DNA of 64,000 bases from Cytophagales bacterium (GCA_004294445.1 REAZ01000031.1:1-64000); one strand, 5' to 3'. Shown: positions 51,870-62,012, counted from the stretch's first letter. Numbers and translations are program-made. Notes: generated by a model from the sequence alone, not told the origin.

Positions 51870-52805
51870 ATGAAAGTAACCGTAGTAGGTGCAGGCAACG
51901 TAGGTGCAACTTGTGCAGACGTTTTGATATACAGACAGTTAGCTTCTGAAATTGTATTGCTTGACATCAAAGAAGGCGTGAGCGAAGGCAAAGGATTGGA
52001 CATATTGCAAACCTCTACTTTGTTGGGCTTTGGCACTAAAATCACTCCCTCAACCAATGATTATAGCAAAACTGCAAATTCTGATGTAGTAGTCATTACT
52101 TCGGGGCTACCTCGCAAGCCGGGCATGACTCGCGAAGAACTCATAGGCATCAATGCTGGGATTGTAAAATCTGTTACTGACAATCTGATTAAATATTCAC
52201 CAAATGCGGTAGTTATTGTCATTTCGAACCCAATGGATACCATGACTTACTTGGCATTGCAGTCATCAGGCTTGCCAAAAAATCGCATTATCGGTATGGG
52301 TGGTATTTTGGACAGTGCGAGGTTTAAAACTTACCTTTCTTTGGCATTAAATGCTTCTCAGCATGACATCGAAGGCGTAGTAATTGGCGGACATGGCGAT
52401 ACAACAATGATTCCTCTTACTCGCTTGGCTACTTACAAAGGCGTGCCTGTGAGTGAGTTCCTTTCTGCCGAACAGTTAAAGCAAGTAGCTGCCGATACAA
52501 TGGTAGGCGGTGCTACACTCACTAAGCTACTTGGTACTTCTGCTTGGTATGCACCAGGTGCGGCAGGGGCTTTGTTGGTAGAGAGTATTGTGCGCGACCA
52601 AAAGCGTGTTTTCCCTTGCTGTGTTGCCTTAGATGGCGAATATGGTCAGAAAGACATCTGCTTGGGCGTGCCTGTTGTCATTGGCAGAAACGGCTGGGAG
52701 AAAATTGTAGATTTTAAAATCAATGCAGAAGAACAGGAACTTTTCAATAAATCTGCGGCTGCGGTCAGAAGCATGAATGACGTACTAAGCACTTTGGCGA
52801 TATAA
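51870..52805 (+). CDS. mdh: malate dehydrogenase
   Basis: 311 aa, the usual length. VVGAGNVGATCADVL (residues 4-18) is the NAD-binding loop. The substrate and catalytic motifs GLPRKPGMTREEL (with mobile-loop arginines), ISNPMDTM and GGHGDTTMIP (catalytic His) are those of LDH-like bacterial malate dehydrogenase. It converts malate to oxaloacetate in the TCA cycle. It has its own terminator at 52836. Confidence 0.95.
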   Translation: MKVTVVGAGNVGATCADVLIYRQLASEIVLLDIKEGVSEGKGLDILQTSTLLGFGTKITPSTNDYSKTANSDVVVITSGLPRKPGMTREELIGINAGIVKSVTDNLIKYSPNAVVIVISNPMDTMTYLALQSSGLPKNRIIGMGGILDSARFKTYLSLALNASQHDIEGVVIGGHGDTTMIPLTRLATYKGVPVSEFLSAEQLKQVAADTMVGGATLTKLLGTSAWYAPGAAGALLVESIVRDQKRVFPCCVALDGEYGQKDICLGVPVVIGRNGWEKIVDFKINAEEQELFNKSAAAVRSMNDVLSTLAI

Positions 52806-52835
52806 AACATCAAGAATTTATTTAAGACTTGTATA

Positions 52836-52875
52836 AAAAAGATGACATCTTCCTAAGAAAAGGTGTCATCTTTAA
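52836..52875 (+). terminator. Rho-independent terminator after mdh
   Basis: AAAGATGACA (52838-52847) pairs perfectly with TGTCATCTTT (52864-52873). Confidence 0.8.
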
Positions 52876-52939
52876 GTTTATACGAGGCAGTTTTTAATGA
52901 GTAAATGATTAGTTTTTGTTTACAATTTTTTATAATAAA

Positions 52940-53824
52940 ATGAGTAAGAAATTAATAAGTTTTGACTGGGCAATAAAAAGACTTTTAAGAAATAAAGCCA
53001 ATTTTGTGGTACTTGAAGGTTTCTTGAGCGAACTTCTATTTGATAATATTAGCATTGAGCAAATTTTAGAAAGCGAAAGTAATCAATTCTCAGACGATGA
53101 CAAGTTCAATCGTGTTGATATTTTAACGCAAAACTCAAAAAATGAACTTATTATCATTGAGTTACAAAGCACTTATGAAATAGACTACTTCCATAGAATG
53201 GCTTATGGCGTTTCAAAAAGCATCACCGAAAACTTAAAAAAGCGGCAGAAATATGCTGAAATTAAAAAAGTAATTTCTATCAACATTGTGTATTTTGACC
53301 TTGGGCAAGGAAAGGATTATATTTATAGAGGGAAAACAGATTTTAAGGGCTTACACCAAAACGATTTATTAGAACTCTCTGACAAGCAAAAAGTTAAATT
53401 CTTAAAAAATGATATATCTGATATTTTTCCAGAGTTTTATTTGTTAAAAGTCAATCAATTTAACGACAATGCCAAAGATACTTTAGATGAATGGGTTTAC
53501 TTTCTCAAAAATAGTGAAGTTAAAGACGAATTTAGTGCAAAAGGATTGAAAGAAGCGGGCGAAGTATTGGACATTATGCGGCTTGAAAAAGAAGATGAAT
53601 ACGGATATAATCGTTATTTAGATAGTTTGCACCTAAAAGCGAGTGAGATTTTTACACTGCAAACGGAAGCAGAATTTAAGGTTCGTGAAGATGAGCGGAA
53701 TAAAAACAATGTAGAAATTGTTAAAAAATCTATTTCAAGTGGTTTGGACAATGCAACTATTGAGGCTATAACAGGCTTTACATTTGATAAAATTGAAGAG
53801 TTAAGAAACGAAATAAAAAAATAA
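52940..53824 (+). CDS. Rpn-family PD-(D/E)XK nuclease (transposase-like)
   Basis: 294 aa from the ATG at 52940; an ATG at 52916 is eight codons upstream but less typical. FDWAIKRLLRNKANFVVLEGFLSELL is the standard start of the family. The nuclease core is NRVDIL (Asp) and IIIELQS (Glu-x-Gln), then RMAYGVSK. The C-terminus ATIEAITGFTFDKIEELR is the conserved tail. These proteins are linked to RecA-independent recombination and occur in many scattered copies. A tail remnant of another copy lies at 19561-19635. Confidence 0.88.
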   Translation: MSKKLISFDWAIKRLLRNKANFVVLEGFLSELLFDNISIEQILESESNQFSDDDKFNRVDILTQNSKNELIIIELQSTYEIDYFHRMAYGVSKSITENLKKRQKYAEIKKVISINIVYFDLGQGKDYIYRGKTDFKGLHQNDLLELSDKQKVKFLKNDISDIFPEFYLLKVNQFNDNAKDTLDEWVYFLKNSEVKDEFSAKGLKEAGEVLDIMRLEKEDEYGYNRYLDSLHLKASEIFTLQTEAEFKVREDERNKNNVEIVKKSISSGLDNATIEAITGFTFDKIEELRNEIKK

Positions 53825-53846
53825 ACTTTTGCCAAAATAACAAACA

Positions 53847-54542
53847 ATGAATAAAGTAGTACATAATGCAGAAGAAGTAATTAGCGACTTAGTTGATGGC
53901 ATGACGGTCATGTTCGGTGGTTTTGGCTTGTGCGGCATACCTGAAAACATGATTACTGCTATTTTGAAAAAAGGCACTAAAAATCTTACTTGCATTTCCA
54001 ATAATGCAGGAGTAGATGGTTTTGGACTTGGCTTACTGCTTGAAAATAAGCAAATTAAAAAAATGATTGCCTCTTATGTAGGTGAAAATGCAGAGTTTGA
54101 ACGCCAACTTTTGGCGGGAGAGTTAGAAGTAGAGCTATTACCACAAGGCACTTTGGCAGAGCGAATCAGGGCAGGTGGGGCAGGTATCCCCGCATTTTTC
54201 ACACCCGCAGGCGTGGGAACGGAAGTAGCAGAAGGAAAGGAAATCAGGGAGTTCGAGGGAAAAATGTACCTCATGGAAAAGTGGTTGCGTGCCGATTTTT
54301 CCTTTGTGAAAGCATGGAAAGGTGATACGATGGGCAACCTTATTTACAAAGGTACAGCCCGCAATTTTAACCCGATGATGGCTACGGCAGGCAAAATTAC
54401 GATTGCCGAAGTAGAGCATCTCGTTCCCGCAGGAGAGCTTGACCCCAATCTAATTCATACGCAGGGCGTTTATGTCAATTATATATTTGAAGGTAAAAAT
54501 TATGAGAAAAGGATAGAGCAAAGAACCATAAGCAAAAAATAA
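53847..54542 (+). CDS. scoA: 3-oxoacid CoA-transferase subunit A (orphan)
   Basis: 231 aa. [14 protein letters not shown] and [11 protein letters not shown] (about 24-60) and [23 protein letters not shown] are typical of the A subunit of succinyl-CoA:3-ketoacid CoA-transferase. The A subunit binds CoA; the catalytic Glu lies on subunit B, which normally follows directly. Here a P450 gene starts 2 bp after the stop instead, so B must be elsewhere. The tight spacing to the P450, DUF2855 and metallopeptidase genes suggests a transcript of four. Confidence 0.92.
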   Translation: MNKVVHNAEEVISDLVDGMTVMFGGFGLCGIPENMITAILKKGTKNLTCISNNAGVDGFGLGLLLENKQIKKMIASYVGENAEFERQLLAGELEVELLPQGTLAERIRAGGAGIPAFFTPAGVGTEVAEGKEIREFEGKMYLMEKWLRADFSFVKAWKGDTMGNLIYKGTARNFNPMMATAGKITIAEVEHLVPAGELDPNLIHTQGVYVNYIFEGKNYEKRIEQRTISKK

Positions 54543-54544
54543 CC

Positions 54545-55888
54545 ATGAAAGAAATCCCCAAAGTACCTGTAAAAAACTTTATAATAGGCAATATAGGCGT
54601 TTTTGCTCGCAATCCTCTTGCCTTTTTCGAAGATAATAGACATGAATTTGGCGATATTTATGAGGCACAACTCTCCCCGTTTATTACTACTTATGTTTTT
54701 TGCAAACCCGAATACATCAAGCACATATTGATAGACAATGCTAAAAACTATAAAAAAAGTTTTGCTTACGGTTTTCTTAGGCGCGCACTCGGCAACGGCT
54801 TAGTAACAAGTGAAGGCGATTTTTGGCTCAGGCAAAGACGCATCGCCCAGCCCGCTTTCCATCGGGATAGGTTAGCAAACTTGATGCAAACAATGACGCT
54901 TTCCATCAATGAGATGCTTGGGAAATGGGAAACCTACAAGGCTCATCAGCAGTCCTTTGACATTACCCAAGAAATGATGCGGCTTACTTCCGATATTGCC
55001 GCCAAATCACTCTTTAGCTCGGATATTTCAGACATCAAAGACAAGGTAATTGACTGCATCAACAACTTAAATTTTAGCATTTCCAATATGCTAAAATCTC
55101 CTTTTGGTCGGTTTGTTACGTGGCTACCTACCAAAAATAATAGACTTTTTGAAGCCAATCAGAAGGAATTTAACGAAATTATCTACAGCATTATTAATAA
55201 TCGCCGCAAGACTACAACTACCTATCACGACTTGTTGCAGATGCTTTTAGAGGCAAAAGATGAGGAAACAGGCGAAGGAATGAACGACTTACAGCTTAGA
55301 GATGAGGTAGTTACTATTTTTGCAGCAGGCTCCGAAACTTCTTCCAACGCACTTGCTTGGGCTATTTATTTGCTACTTCTCAACCCAATTAAAAAAGAAA
55401 AATTACAAGCAGAAATTAAGCAAGTAGTAGGCAAGGAAACGCCCCAATTAGCTCATCTTTCGGCACTTCCCTACGCCAATCAGGTGATTCAGGAAACACT
55501 ACGACTCTATCCGCCTGCGTGGATAGTGGGCAGAGCCGCTCAAAAAGATGATGAAGTAGATGGCTACCAAATTCGCAAGGGAACGCAGGTAGTGATGCCT
55601 ACTTGGGTAGTGCATCGGCATCCCGATTTGTGGGAAAATCCACACGCATTTCAGCCCGAACGCTTCGAAAATGAGCAAGCAAAAGCCCGACAAAAATTCG
55701 CACACTTCCCTTTTGGCGGAGGTCCGAGATTTTGCATAGGTAATAATTTTGCTATGATGGAGATGGTTCTCGCGCTTGTGATGATAGTTCAACGATTTGA
55801 TTTTAAATTACTTAATGAGCAAGAAGTTTTGCCAGAACCAATGATTACCCTACGACCAAGCAAACCAATAAACATAAAAATTACTTAA
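54545..55888 (+). CDS. cytochrome P450
   Basis: 447 aa. The heme ligand is Cys397 in FPFGGGPRFCIGN. The I helix shows AAGSETSSNAL, the K helix has ETLRLYPP (ExxR), and FQPERF is the meander. There is no membrane anchor, so it is a soluble bacterial P450 needing separate ferredoxin and reductase. It resembles fatty-acid or lipid hydroxylases of the CYP102/CYP4-like clans, but the substrate is not known. It starts 2 bp after scoA and 21 bp before the DUF2855 gene. Confidence 0.93.
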   Translation: MKEIPKVPVKNFIIGNIGVFARNPLAFFEDNRHEFGDIYEAQLSPFITTYVFCKPEYIKHILIDNAKNYKKSFAYGFLRRALGNGLVTSEGDFWLRQRRIAQPAFHRDRLANLMQTMTLSINEMLGKWETYKAHQQSFDITQEMMRLTSDIAAKSLFSSDISDIKDKVIDCINNLNFSISNMLKSPFGRFVTWLPTKNNRLFEANQKEFNEIIYSIINNRRKTTTTYHDLLQMLLEAKDEETGEGMNDLQLRDEVVTIFAAGSETSSNALAWAIYLLLLNPIKKEKLQAEIKQVVGKETPQLAHLSALPYANQVIQETLRLYPPAWIVGRAAQKDDEVDGYQIRKGTQVVMPTWVVHRHPDLWENPHAFQPERFENEQAKARQKFAHFPFGGGPRFCIGNNFAMMEMVLALVMIVQRFDFKLLNEQEVLPEPMITLRPSKPINIKIT

Positions 55889-55909
55889 GTATAAAAAACA
55901 TAAAAAATT

Positions 55910-57004
55910 ATGCAAACTACATTTATGGTTTCTCGTCAAGATTATAAGCAGTGCAGATTTGTAGAAACTCCTCTCCCAAACACTGAATCATTAGCAGAAG
56001 GGGAAGTTTTGCTCAAAATTGATAAGTTTTCTTTCACCTCCAATAATGTTACTTATGCCATGATAGGGGACAAATTTGGCTATTGGAAGTTTTTTCCTAC
56101 CCAAGAAGGATGGGGTGTAATTCCTGTTTGGGGCTTTGCAGAAGTAGCTATTTCCAAAAACCCAAATGTGCAGGTAGGAGAGCGGTTTTATGGCTATTAC
56201 CCGATGGCTTCGCACCTTGTAGTGAAAGCGGGGAAAGTTACACCGATTGGCTTTCTTGATGTGAATCCGCACCGCTTAGAGCTGCCTGTAATTTATAATT
56301 ATTATACTAATACGAAAATAGACACAATGTACTCGCCTAATAATGAGGATATTATTAGTATTTTCAGACCTTTATTTGTTACTTCTTTTTTATTAGACGA
56401 TTTTTTTGCAGACAATCATTTCTTCGAATCACAAAATATTATCTTAACGGGCGCATCAAGCAAGACTGCTTTGGCATTGGCGTTCTTGCTGCATTATCGG
56501 CAGCAGATAGGAGAAAACGCTCCGAATATTATAGGTTTGACCTCTGGCGGCAACCTCGATTTTGTACAACAGTTAGATACCTATAATCAAGCACTTACAT
56601 ACAATCAGGTGCAAGATTTATCCCTCACAGAAACGTATTCTATAGTAGATTTTGCGGGAAACCAAGTACTCCAGCATAGCCTCCAGACACATTTGGGGGA
56701 AAATTTGAAATACAACTGCTCGGTAGGAATGACGCATTGGGACAAAAACTATATGCCCGAACACAAAACGCCTAACAAGCCAATCTTGTTTTTTGCCCCT
56801 ACACACGCCCAAAAAAGAAACCAAGAATGGGGTGCAGCAGGTTTTCAAACGAAAGTAGGGCAGGCATGGCAGCAGTTCAGCCAAAATGTAACATCTTGGC
56901 TTGAAGTACATCAGGCAGAAACAAAAGAAGAAATGCAAGCGGCTTATTTAGAAATATTAGCAGGGAAAATCAATCCGAAAACGGGGCAGATGATGGCATT
57001 ATGA
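55910..57004 (+). CDS. DUF2855 family protein
   Basis: 364 aa. It fits the DUF2855 family: ESLAEGEVLLKIDKFSFTSNNVTYAM near the N-terminus and MTHWDKNYMP later. The arrangement resembles medium-chain dehydrogenases, with ILTGASSKTALALAFLL (about 180-197) as the likely Rossmann-like nucleotide-binding part. The reaction is unknown. Between a P450 and an acyl-CoA dehydrogenase it may take part in lipid or ketone metabolism, an inference from position. It overlaps the next gene by 4 bp. Confidence 0.88.
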   Translation: MQTTFMVSRQDYKQCRFVETPLPNTESLAEGEVLLKIDKFSFTSNNVTYAMIGDKFGYWKFFPTQEGWGVIPVWGFAEVAISKNPNVQVGERFYGYYPMASHLVVKAGKVTPIGFLDVNPHRLELPVIYNYYTNTKIDTMYSPNNEDIISIFRPLFVTSFLLDDFFADNHFFESQNIILTGASSKTALALAFLLHYRQQIGENAPNIIGLTSGGNLDFVQQLDTYNQALTYNQVQDLSLTETYSIVDFAGNQVLQHSLQTHLGENLKYNCSVGMTHWDKNYMPEHKTPNKPILFFAPTHAQKRNQEWGAAGFQTKVGQAWQQFSQNVTSWLEVHQAETKEEMQAAYLEILAGKINPKTGQMMAL

Positions 57005-57738
57005 AATTATTACACATAGCCTTCTTTTATTTAGGAGGTATATTTCTGCTTGCTTATTTGTCTTTTTTCTTGCTTTTTCCTAATCTTTTTTACTGTCAAA
57101 CTGTTTATTTTCAGGAAGTTGATGAGATTTTGCCAAATGTCTATGTAAGTAAAAAAATGAAAGAAAGCGACAGAAAGATTTTTCTGACAAACTATGATAG
57201 TGCTTGCAAAAGAATTGTTAATTTCTTTGGAAGTAAAGAGGCTAATTCAAGGATGATAGTAGGCAGTGATGGAGAAGTCATGCAAAAGTTTGGTAATCAG
57301 CAACATGGCAAAGCAGGAATGACGCATTTTACGCCTGTAGGAACTTACATCGTGATAGACAAAGAAGGGCTAAATATTGATGTAATTAGCCATGAACTTG
57401 CTCATGCAGAGTTATTTGCAAGAATTGGCTGGAAAAATCGTACTTTTCTCATTCCTACATGGTTTGACGAGGGGATAGCGATGCTGTTAGACAACCGATT
57501 TATAGAGATGGAAGAGGAATGGCAATTCATCACACTAAATGGTAAAAATACACCAAATTTGGGAGAAATAAGCACGCCCGAAGCATTTTTTGGCAATCAG
57601 CAGCACATATTTACAAACTACCTGACCGCCAAAAGTGAAGTGCAAAAGTGGTATGCAAGGAATGGGAAAGAAGGTTTAAAAAAAATGATAGATTGCATAG
57701 ACACTCAAGGAAATTTCAAAGCGTGTTATGAGAAGTAA
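57001..57738 (+). CDS. membrane-anchored HExxH metallopeptidase-like protein
   Basis: 245 aa. One N-terminal membrane segment (about 4-25) is followed by a soluble domain. SHELAHAEL gives the zinc motif His131-Glu132-His135, and WFDEGIAML about 20 residues on gives a probable third ligand, the gluzincin arrangement. Peptidase activity is inferred from this motif alone. It overlaps the DUF2855 gene by 4 bp (ATGA), so they are translated together. Confidence 0.72.
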   Translation: MKLLHIAFFYLGGIFLLAYLSFFLLFPNLFYCQTVYFQEVDEILPNVYVSKKMKESDRKIFLTNYDSACKRIVNFFGSKEANSRMIVGSDGEVMQKFGNQQHGKAGMTHFTPVGTYIVIDKEGLNIDVISHELAHAELFARIGWKNRTFLIPTWFDEGIAMLLDNRFIEMEEEWQFITLNGKNTPNLGEISTPEAFFGNQQHIFTNYLTAKSEVQKWYARNGKEGLKKMIDCIDTQGNFKACYEK

Positions 57739-57827
57739 ATAGTGGGGTTATATTTTGTAAAAACCCAAAATGGACAATATAACAAAACAGTATCGTAAAT
57801 TTTTTTTAATATCAAATAGTATAAAAT

Positions 57828-59036
57828 ATGACAGACTTATTTAGTACCGACAAGTTAAAATCTTTATTGCCTCGTATTCAGGCATTTATACGCGAAGAAG
57901 TAGTGCCTGTAGAAAAGATTCTCCATGCCAAATCTTTTATCCAAATGGAGAAAGACGAACTGCACCAACTTCGCCAAAAAGCTAAAAAAGAGGGAATTTG
58001 GGCACCTCATCTTTCCGAACAGGAAGGAGGCGTAGGGTTATCACTCTCCGAATTTGGGCAAGTGAGCGAGGTATTAGGCTATTCTCCGCTTGGGCATTTT
58101 GTGCTTAACTGCCAAGCCCCCGACATTGGCAACATGGAACTGCTGCACAAGTACGCATCCAAGGAACTGAAAGACAAATACTTACATCCTTTGCAACAAG
58201 GAGAAATTCGCTCTTGTTTCTCTATGACCGAGCCAGAGTTTGCAGGCTCAAACCCAACTCGAATGGCTACTACGGCTATAAAAGATGGGAACGAATATGT
58301 AATCAATGGGCATAAGTGGTTCACTTCCAGTGCAGACGGTGCTTCTTTCGCTGTAGTAATGGCTGTTACAGACCCCGAAGGCACTCATGCCCACAGCAAG
58401 GCAAGCATGATAATAGTGCCTACAGATAATACAGGCTTCAAATTTGTCAGAAATATCTCCATCATGGGCGAAGAAGGTTCAGGGCATAGCAGTCATGCAG
58501 AAGTACGATACGAGAATTGCAGAGTACCGCTTGCCAACTTAGTAGGAGAGGAAGGAAGTGGTTTTAAGTTAGCCCAAGAAAGACTCGGACCTGGTCGTAT
58601 TCATCACTGTATGAGGTGGATAGGCATTTGTGAGCGTGCTTTTGAAATGATGTGTAGCTATGCCGCAAAACGAGAACTTGCTGAAAATGTGCCTATTGCC
58701 AGCAAGCAAATAGCCCAGCAATGGATAGCCCAAAGCAGGGCAGAAATTAATGCTGCCCGCTACATGGTGCTGCACACCGCCTACGGAATAGATAAAAATG
58801 GAGCAGCAGCCATGAGAGTAGAAATTTCAACCATTAAATTTTTTGTAGCTAATGTACTCAAAGAAGTATTGGACAGAGCTATCCAAGTGCATGGCGGATT
58901 GGGGATTACGGACGATACCATTCTTTCAAGCTGGTACAGGCACGAGAGAGCAGCACGTATCTATGACGGACCAGACGAAGTTCATCAGTACGTAGTAGCG
59001 AGGGAAGAGCTTAGAAAATATGGCGTGAAATTATAA
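57828..59036 (+). CDS. acyl-CoA dehydrogenase family protein
   Basis: 402 aa. CFSMTEPEFAGSNPTRM is the FAD/substrate signature of the family, with WFTSSADGA and QVHGGLGITDDT further on; DGPDEVHQYVVAREELRK closes the protein. The catalytic base is probably the Asp or Glu in the IYDGPDEVH stretch, which is typical of members acting on medium or unusual acyl-CoAs. It transfers electrons to ETF in beta-oxidation. It has its own spacing of 89 bp from the gene before and a strong terminator after. Confidence 0.92.
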   Translation: MTDLFSTDKLKSLLPRIQAFIREEVVPVEKILHAKSFIQMEKDELHQLRQKAKKEGIWAPHLSEQEGGVGLSLSEFGQVSEVLGYSPLGHFVLNCQAPDIGNMELLHKYASKELKDKYLHPLQQGEIRSCFSMTEPEFAGSNPTRMATTAIKDGNEYVINGHKWFTSSADGASFAVVMAVTDPEGTHAHSKASMIIVPTDNTGFKFVRNISIMGEEGSGHSSHAEVRYENCRVPLANLVGEEGSGFKLAQERLGPGRIHHCMRWIGICERAFEMMCSYAAKRELAENVPIASKQIAQQWIAQSRAEINAARYMVLHTAYGIDKNGAAAMRVEISTIKFFVANVLKEVLDRAIQVHGGLGITDDTILSSWYRHERAARIYDGPDEVHQYVVAREELRKYGVKL

Positions 59037-59062
59037 AAAATTATATTGTTCTTATTTTTTTA

Positions 59063-59117
59063 CAAAAAAGGCAGTAAAAAAGAAATTTCTTTTTTATCTT
59101 GCAACTGCCTTTTTTGT
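59063..59117 (+). terminator. Rho-independent terminator after the acyl-CoA dehydrogenase
   Basis: CAAAAAAGGCAGT (59063-59075) pairs with ACTGCCTTTTTTG (59104-59116), with a second AAAAAGAAA/TTTCTTTTT hairpin inside the loop. Confidence 0.82.
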
Positions 59118-59157
59118 ATGATGAAAAAAATTATAGCAGATACCATAAATTAGCGTT

Positions 59158-60279
59158 TTGGATAACCTTTATTCTATATTAGGCTTGCCCAATTTTGCCT
59201 CTGACGAGGAAGTAAAGCGTGCATTTAAGAAATTAGCATTTCTCTATCACCCTGACCTCAATCCCGATAACCAAGAAGCAGAAGAAAAATTCAAACTTAT
59301 CAATGAAGCATATCATATACTCGCCAGCCCTGAAAAAAAACGAAAATATGATGAAATTTTGCTTTACGGAGGTTATAATTTTGCTTTTACATTCAATCAA
59401 AGCACTGAAAGCCAGCAAGTAGATAATCAGAATAGCCAACAGGCTTACCGCTATGCTCGTAAGCAGCAACAGGAAACATCTTATCAAAGATGGAAACTGA
59501 CACGAAACAAAGACGAAAGGCAAGCACTGATTTTTGTGGCAGTTACAATTGGCTATTTTTTTGTAATTATCAATACTATTTTGGGCTTTTATGCTCGTCA
59601 TCAGTATATCAATGCCTTAAATGCCTACAAACAAGGTCATTATGAAGATGCCTTACACCTGCTTCGGGCAGCAAGCGGGGCGGATGCAAGATTTGAAAAG
59701 GCATATTTTTTGAAAGCAAAAATATACATGGAACATTTTGATTACAACGGTGAAGCCGTTGCTAATTTTACCTTGGCAATGGAGCATATCTATCAAATTC
59801 CTACTTTATATTATTTCAAAAGAGGTTTGGCGTATGCACACTTGCGAGAGGAAGCAGCCTCTGAAGCAGATTTTAAAGTAGTTTTGGCGAGAGACCCCAA
59901 CTATGAAAAAGAAATTACAAAAATATTAGCAGAGGCATACTTCACCCGTTTTCATAATTATGAAAAGGCGATTCCTGCCTACCAAAAATACTTGAAATAC
60001 GAGCCAAACTACGCTTCTGCCCACCAAAACTTAGGCGTAATGTATAAGGCAAGAGAGCAATACCAACAAGCTATTGAAAGTTTTTCCCATTATCTGAGGC
60101 TCAAGCCCAACAATGCCGAGATTTTCTATGAAAGGGCTACATGCTTTTTGTATATTCAGCAAATAGACAAATGTTGTGTAGATTGGCAAAAAGTAAAAGC
60201 AATGAATCCTAATTTTAAGGATGCAAGTTTAGACTTTTTTTGCAACCAAGATAGTAAGATTGAAAAACAAGTAAACTAA
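59158..60279 (+). CDS. DnaJ-domain TPR membrane protein (TTG start)
   Basis: 373 aa. The J domain is at residues 2-65 with His31-Pro32-Asp33 (YHPDLNP). The only start that keeps it whole is TTG at 59158; no in-frame ATG precedes it. A membrane segment lies at about 122-144, and TPR repeats at about 150-360 ([31 protein letters not shown]). It probably recruits Hsp70 (DnaK) to the inner membrane, with the TPR part on the other side or folded back. The 2OG oxygenase gene starts 19 bp after the stop. Confidence 0.85.
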   Translation: MDNLYSILGLPNFASDEEVKRAFKKLAFLYHPDLNPDNQEAEEKFKLINEAYHILASPEKKRKYDEILLYGGYNFAFTFNQSTESQQVDNQNSQQAYRYARKQQQETSYQRWKLTRNKDERQALIFVAVTIGYFFVIINTILGFYARHQYINALNAYKQGHYEDALHLLRAASGADARFEKAYFLKAKIYMEHFDYNGEAVANFTLAMEHIYQIPTLYYFKRGLAYAHLREEAASEADFKVVLARDPNYEKEITKILAEAYFTRFHNYEKAIPAYQKYLKYEPNYASAHQNLGVMYKAREQYQQAIESFSHYLRLKPNNAEIFYERATCFLYIQQIDKCCVDWQKVKAMNPNFKDASLDFFCNQDSKIEKQVN

Positions 60280-60298
60280 ATAAATTAATTTCTGCATA

Positions 60299-61069
60299 AT
60301 GGAATACGTTAATTATTCGCTTTTAGAGAGCAAAAAAGAGCAGCTACATAAAGAGTGGCATAGTGCAAAGCCTTTTCACTATCTTGTTTTCGAAGATTTT
60401 TTCACACCCGAAGCAGCAGCCCTTATTTTAAAAAACTATCCAACGATTGAAACAGGTGAGTGGGACAATACTACTTACATCAATCAGCGAAATAAATTTT
60501 CTATGACCAAATTCTCCAACCCCGTCATTCAGCAGGCATTTGGAGAACTAAATGCTGACAAATTACTCAAAATCGTGGAGTACATCACAGGGATTAGCGA
60601 TTTGGTGGCTGACGATAAATTTTTTGGCGGTGGCTTGCATCAGTCCATAAAAGGTGCTTTTTTAGATGTTCATGTGGACTTTAACTATCACCCCGAAACC
60701 AAATATCACCGTCGCATGAATATTTTAGTCTATATGAATCCTGAATGGAAGCAAGATTACAATGGCTATTTAGAACTTTGGGACATGGAAACAAAACAGC
60801 AATTAGCCTATGTAGCCCCGCTTTTTAATCGCTGTGTTATTTTTGAAACCAATGAAATATCCTTTCATGGACACCCAAAACCACTTAACACGCCCGAAGG
60901 CATCAGTAGGAAATCTTTGGCGGCGTACTATTATACGAAAGAACGCCCAAACACCGAAATAGCCCAAGACCATAACACAATTTATGTAAATACAGAAGGA
61001 ACTGACGGCTTGTTTAAAAACTTAAAATCAGGTGTAAAGGCTTTGGTGGAAAGAGTTACTAAAAAGTAA
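60299..61069 (+). CDS. 2-oxoglutarate/Fe(II)-dependent oxygenase
   Basis: 256 aa. The iron triad is His125 and Asp127 (DVHVDFNYH) with a distal His at 190 or 192 (SFHGHPKP), and the following ISRKSLAAYYYT offers the 2-oxoglutarate Arg. This is the prolyl-4-hydroxylase-like 2OG-Fe(II) family. It resembles enzymes often seen in polysaccharide or lipopeptide loci, but the substrate is unknown. Probably co-transcribed with the DnaJ-TPR gene (19-bp gap). Confidence 0.87.
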   Translation: MEYVNYSLLESKKEQLHKEWHSAKPFHYLVFEDFFTPEAAALILKNYPTIETGEWDNTTYINQRNKFSMTKFSNPVIQQAFGELNADKLLKIVEYITGISDLVADDKFFGGGLHQSIKGAFLDVHVDFNYHPETKYHRRMNILVYMNPEWKQDYNGYLELWDMETKQQLAYVAPLFNRCVIFETNEISFHGHPKPLNTPEGISRKSLAAYYYTKERPNTEIAQDHNTIYVNTEGTDGLFKNLKSGVKALVERVTKK

Positions 61070-61141
61070 ATTTTTTTGGCTCGCTAAGTTTTCTTAACAT
61101 ATTATAGGAAACTTTCAAGCGTAAAAATAGGTTGTAGAACT

Positions 61142-61549
61142 ATGATGAAAAAGTTAATTTCTGTATTTCTCCTCTTTGTCTATGCTTTCCTCTCTGTAGG
61201 GGTGAGTGTGGGACAGCATTTTTGCGGGGAATATTTAGCAGAAACACACTTCGTTTCCTCAGAAAAAAAGACCTGCAAATGCTCCTTAATTAATGCCAAA
61301 AAAGGGAAAAAAAGCAACTGTTGCCATGATGAGGTCAAGGTGATAAAGTTAGAAATGAGCCAAAATATCACCAAAATTGCTTCTTTTGACTTCTTAAAAA
61401 TTTCCAATAGTGATATTATTTTGCCTTTTCTTGCCTTCGATTTTTTTAAAAATATAGATTCTTTTTCTTCGCTTATCAAACAAATAAGCCTCTTTTCGCC
61501 GCCGCCAGAATCGTATTTATACTTGTTTTTTTGTGTTTTTAGAATTTAG
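61142..61549 (+). CDS. HYC_CC_PP family protein
   Basis: 135 aa. Signal peptide, then the characteristic cysteines: QHFCG, KTCKCS, NCCHD, and a near-terminal SPPPES. This pattern is that of the HYC_CC_PP family of Bacteroidota, which occurs next to heavy-metal-associated proteins. The histidine and cysteines suggest metal binding in the envelope. It precedes an HMA protein and an HMA-AraC regulator on the same strand. Confidence 0.85.
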   Translation: MMKKLISVFLLFVYAFLSVGVSVGQHFCGEYLAETHFVSSEKKTCKCSLINAKKGKKSNCCHDEVKVIKLEMSQNITKIASFDFLKISNSDIILPFLAFDFFKNIDSFSSLIKQISLFSPPPESYLYLFFCVFRI

Positions 61550-61636
61550 TATTTAATGTTTTAAAGAACTTATTGTGCGTAATTTTACGCCTATCTTTTT
61601 TTCGTATAATACTCAGTTTAAAAAATTCTAAAAAAC

Positions 61637-61999
61637 ATGAAATCAGTACTTAAAATCACTTTATTTTTCTCTATCCTATTGGTGTTTTCATCGATGAAGT
61701 CCATCAAATTCCCAGACGAAATTTCTGCCACTATCAAAGTAAGCGGCGTTTGTGGTATGTGCAAAAAACGCATAGAAGAAGCCGTTTATGTTACAGGCAT
61801 CAAGTCGGCAACTTGGGACAGCAAAACTCAGTTGCTCACTGTTTCCTATAAGCCAAAGAAAATCAGTGAGATAAAAATACATGAGTTAGTGGCAGGCGTA
61901 GGGCATGACACAGAGAAAGTGAAAGCAAAAGACGAAACGTACAAAAACCTTCCTGACTGCTGTCTATACAGAGATGGAGCGTCTATGCACAAAGATTAA
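61637..61999 (+). CDS. exported heavy-metal-associated (HMA) domain protein
   Basis: 120 aa. Signal peptide (about 1-22), then a ferredoxin-like HMA domain with the metal site Cys39 and Cys42 in VCGMCKKR. ATWDSKTQLLTVSYKP completes the typical fold. The extra DCCLYRDG near the C-terminus adds two cysteines. It probably carries copper or a similar soft metal in the periplasm. The regulator gene starts 13 bp after its stop. Confidence 0.9.
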   Translation: MKSVLKITLFFSILLVFSSMKSIKFPDEISATIKVSGVCGMCKKRIEEAVYVTGIKSATWDSKTQLLTVSYKPKKISEIKIHELVAGVGHDTEKVKAKDETYKNLPDCCLYRDGASMHKD

Positions 62000-62012
62000 C
62001 CTTCCAATCAGT

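Noticed and set aside
54138-54419. minus-strand open frames opposite scoA
   Set aside because: They lie inside a strongly supported gene and have no protein-like features.
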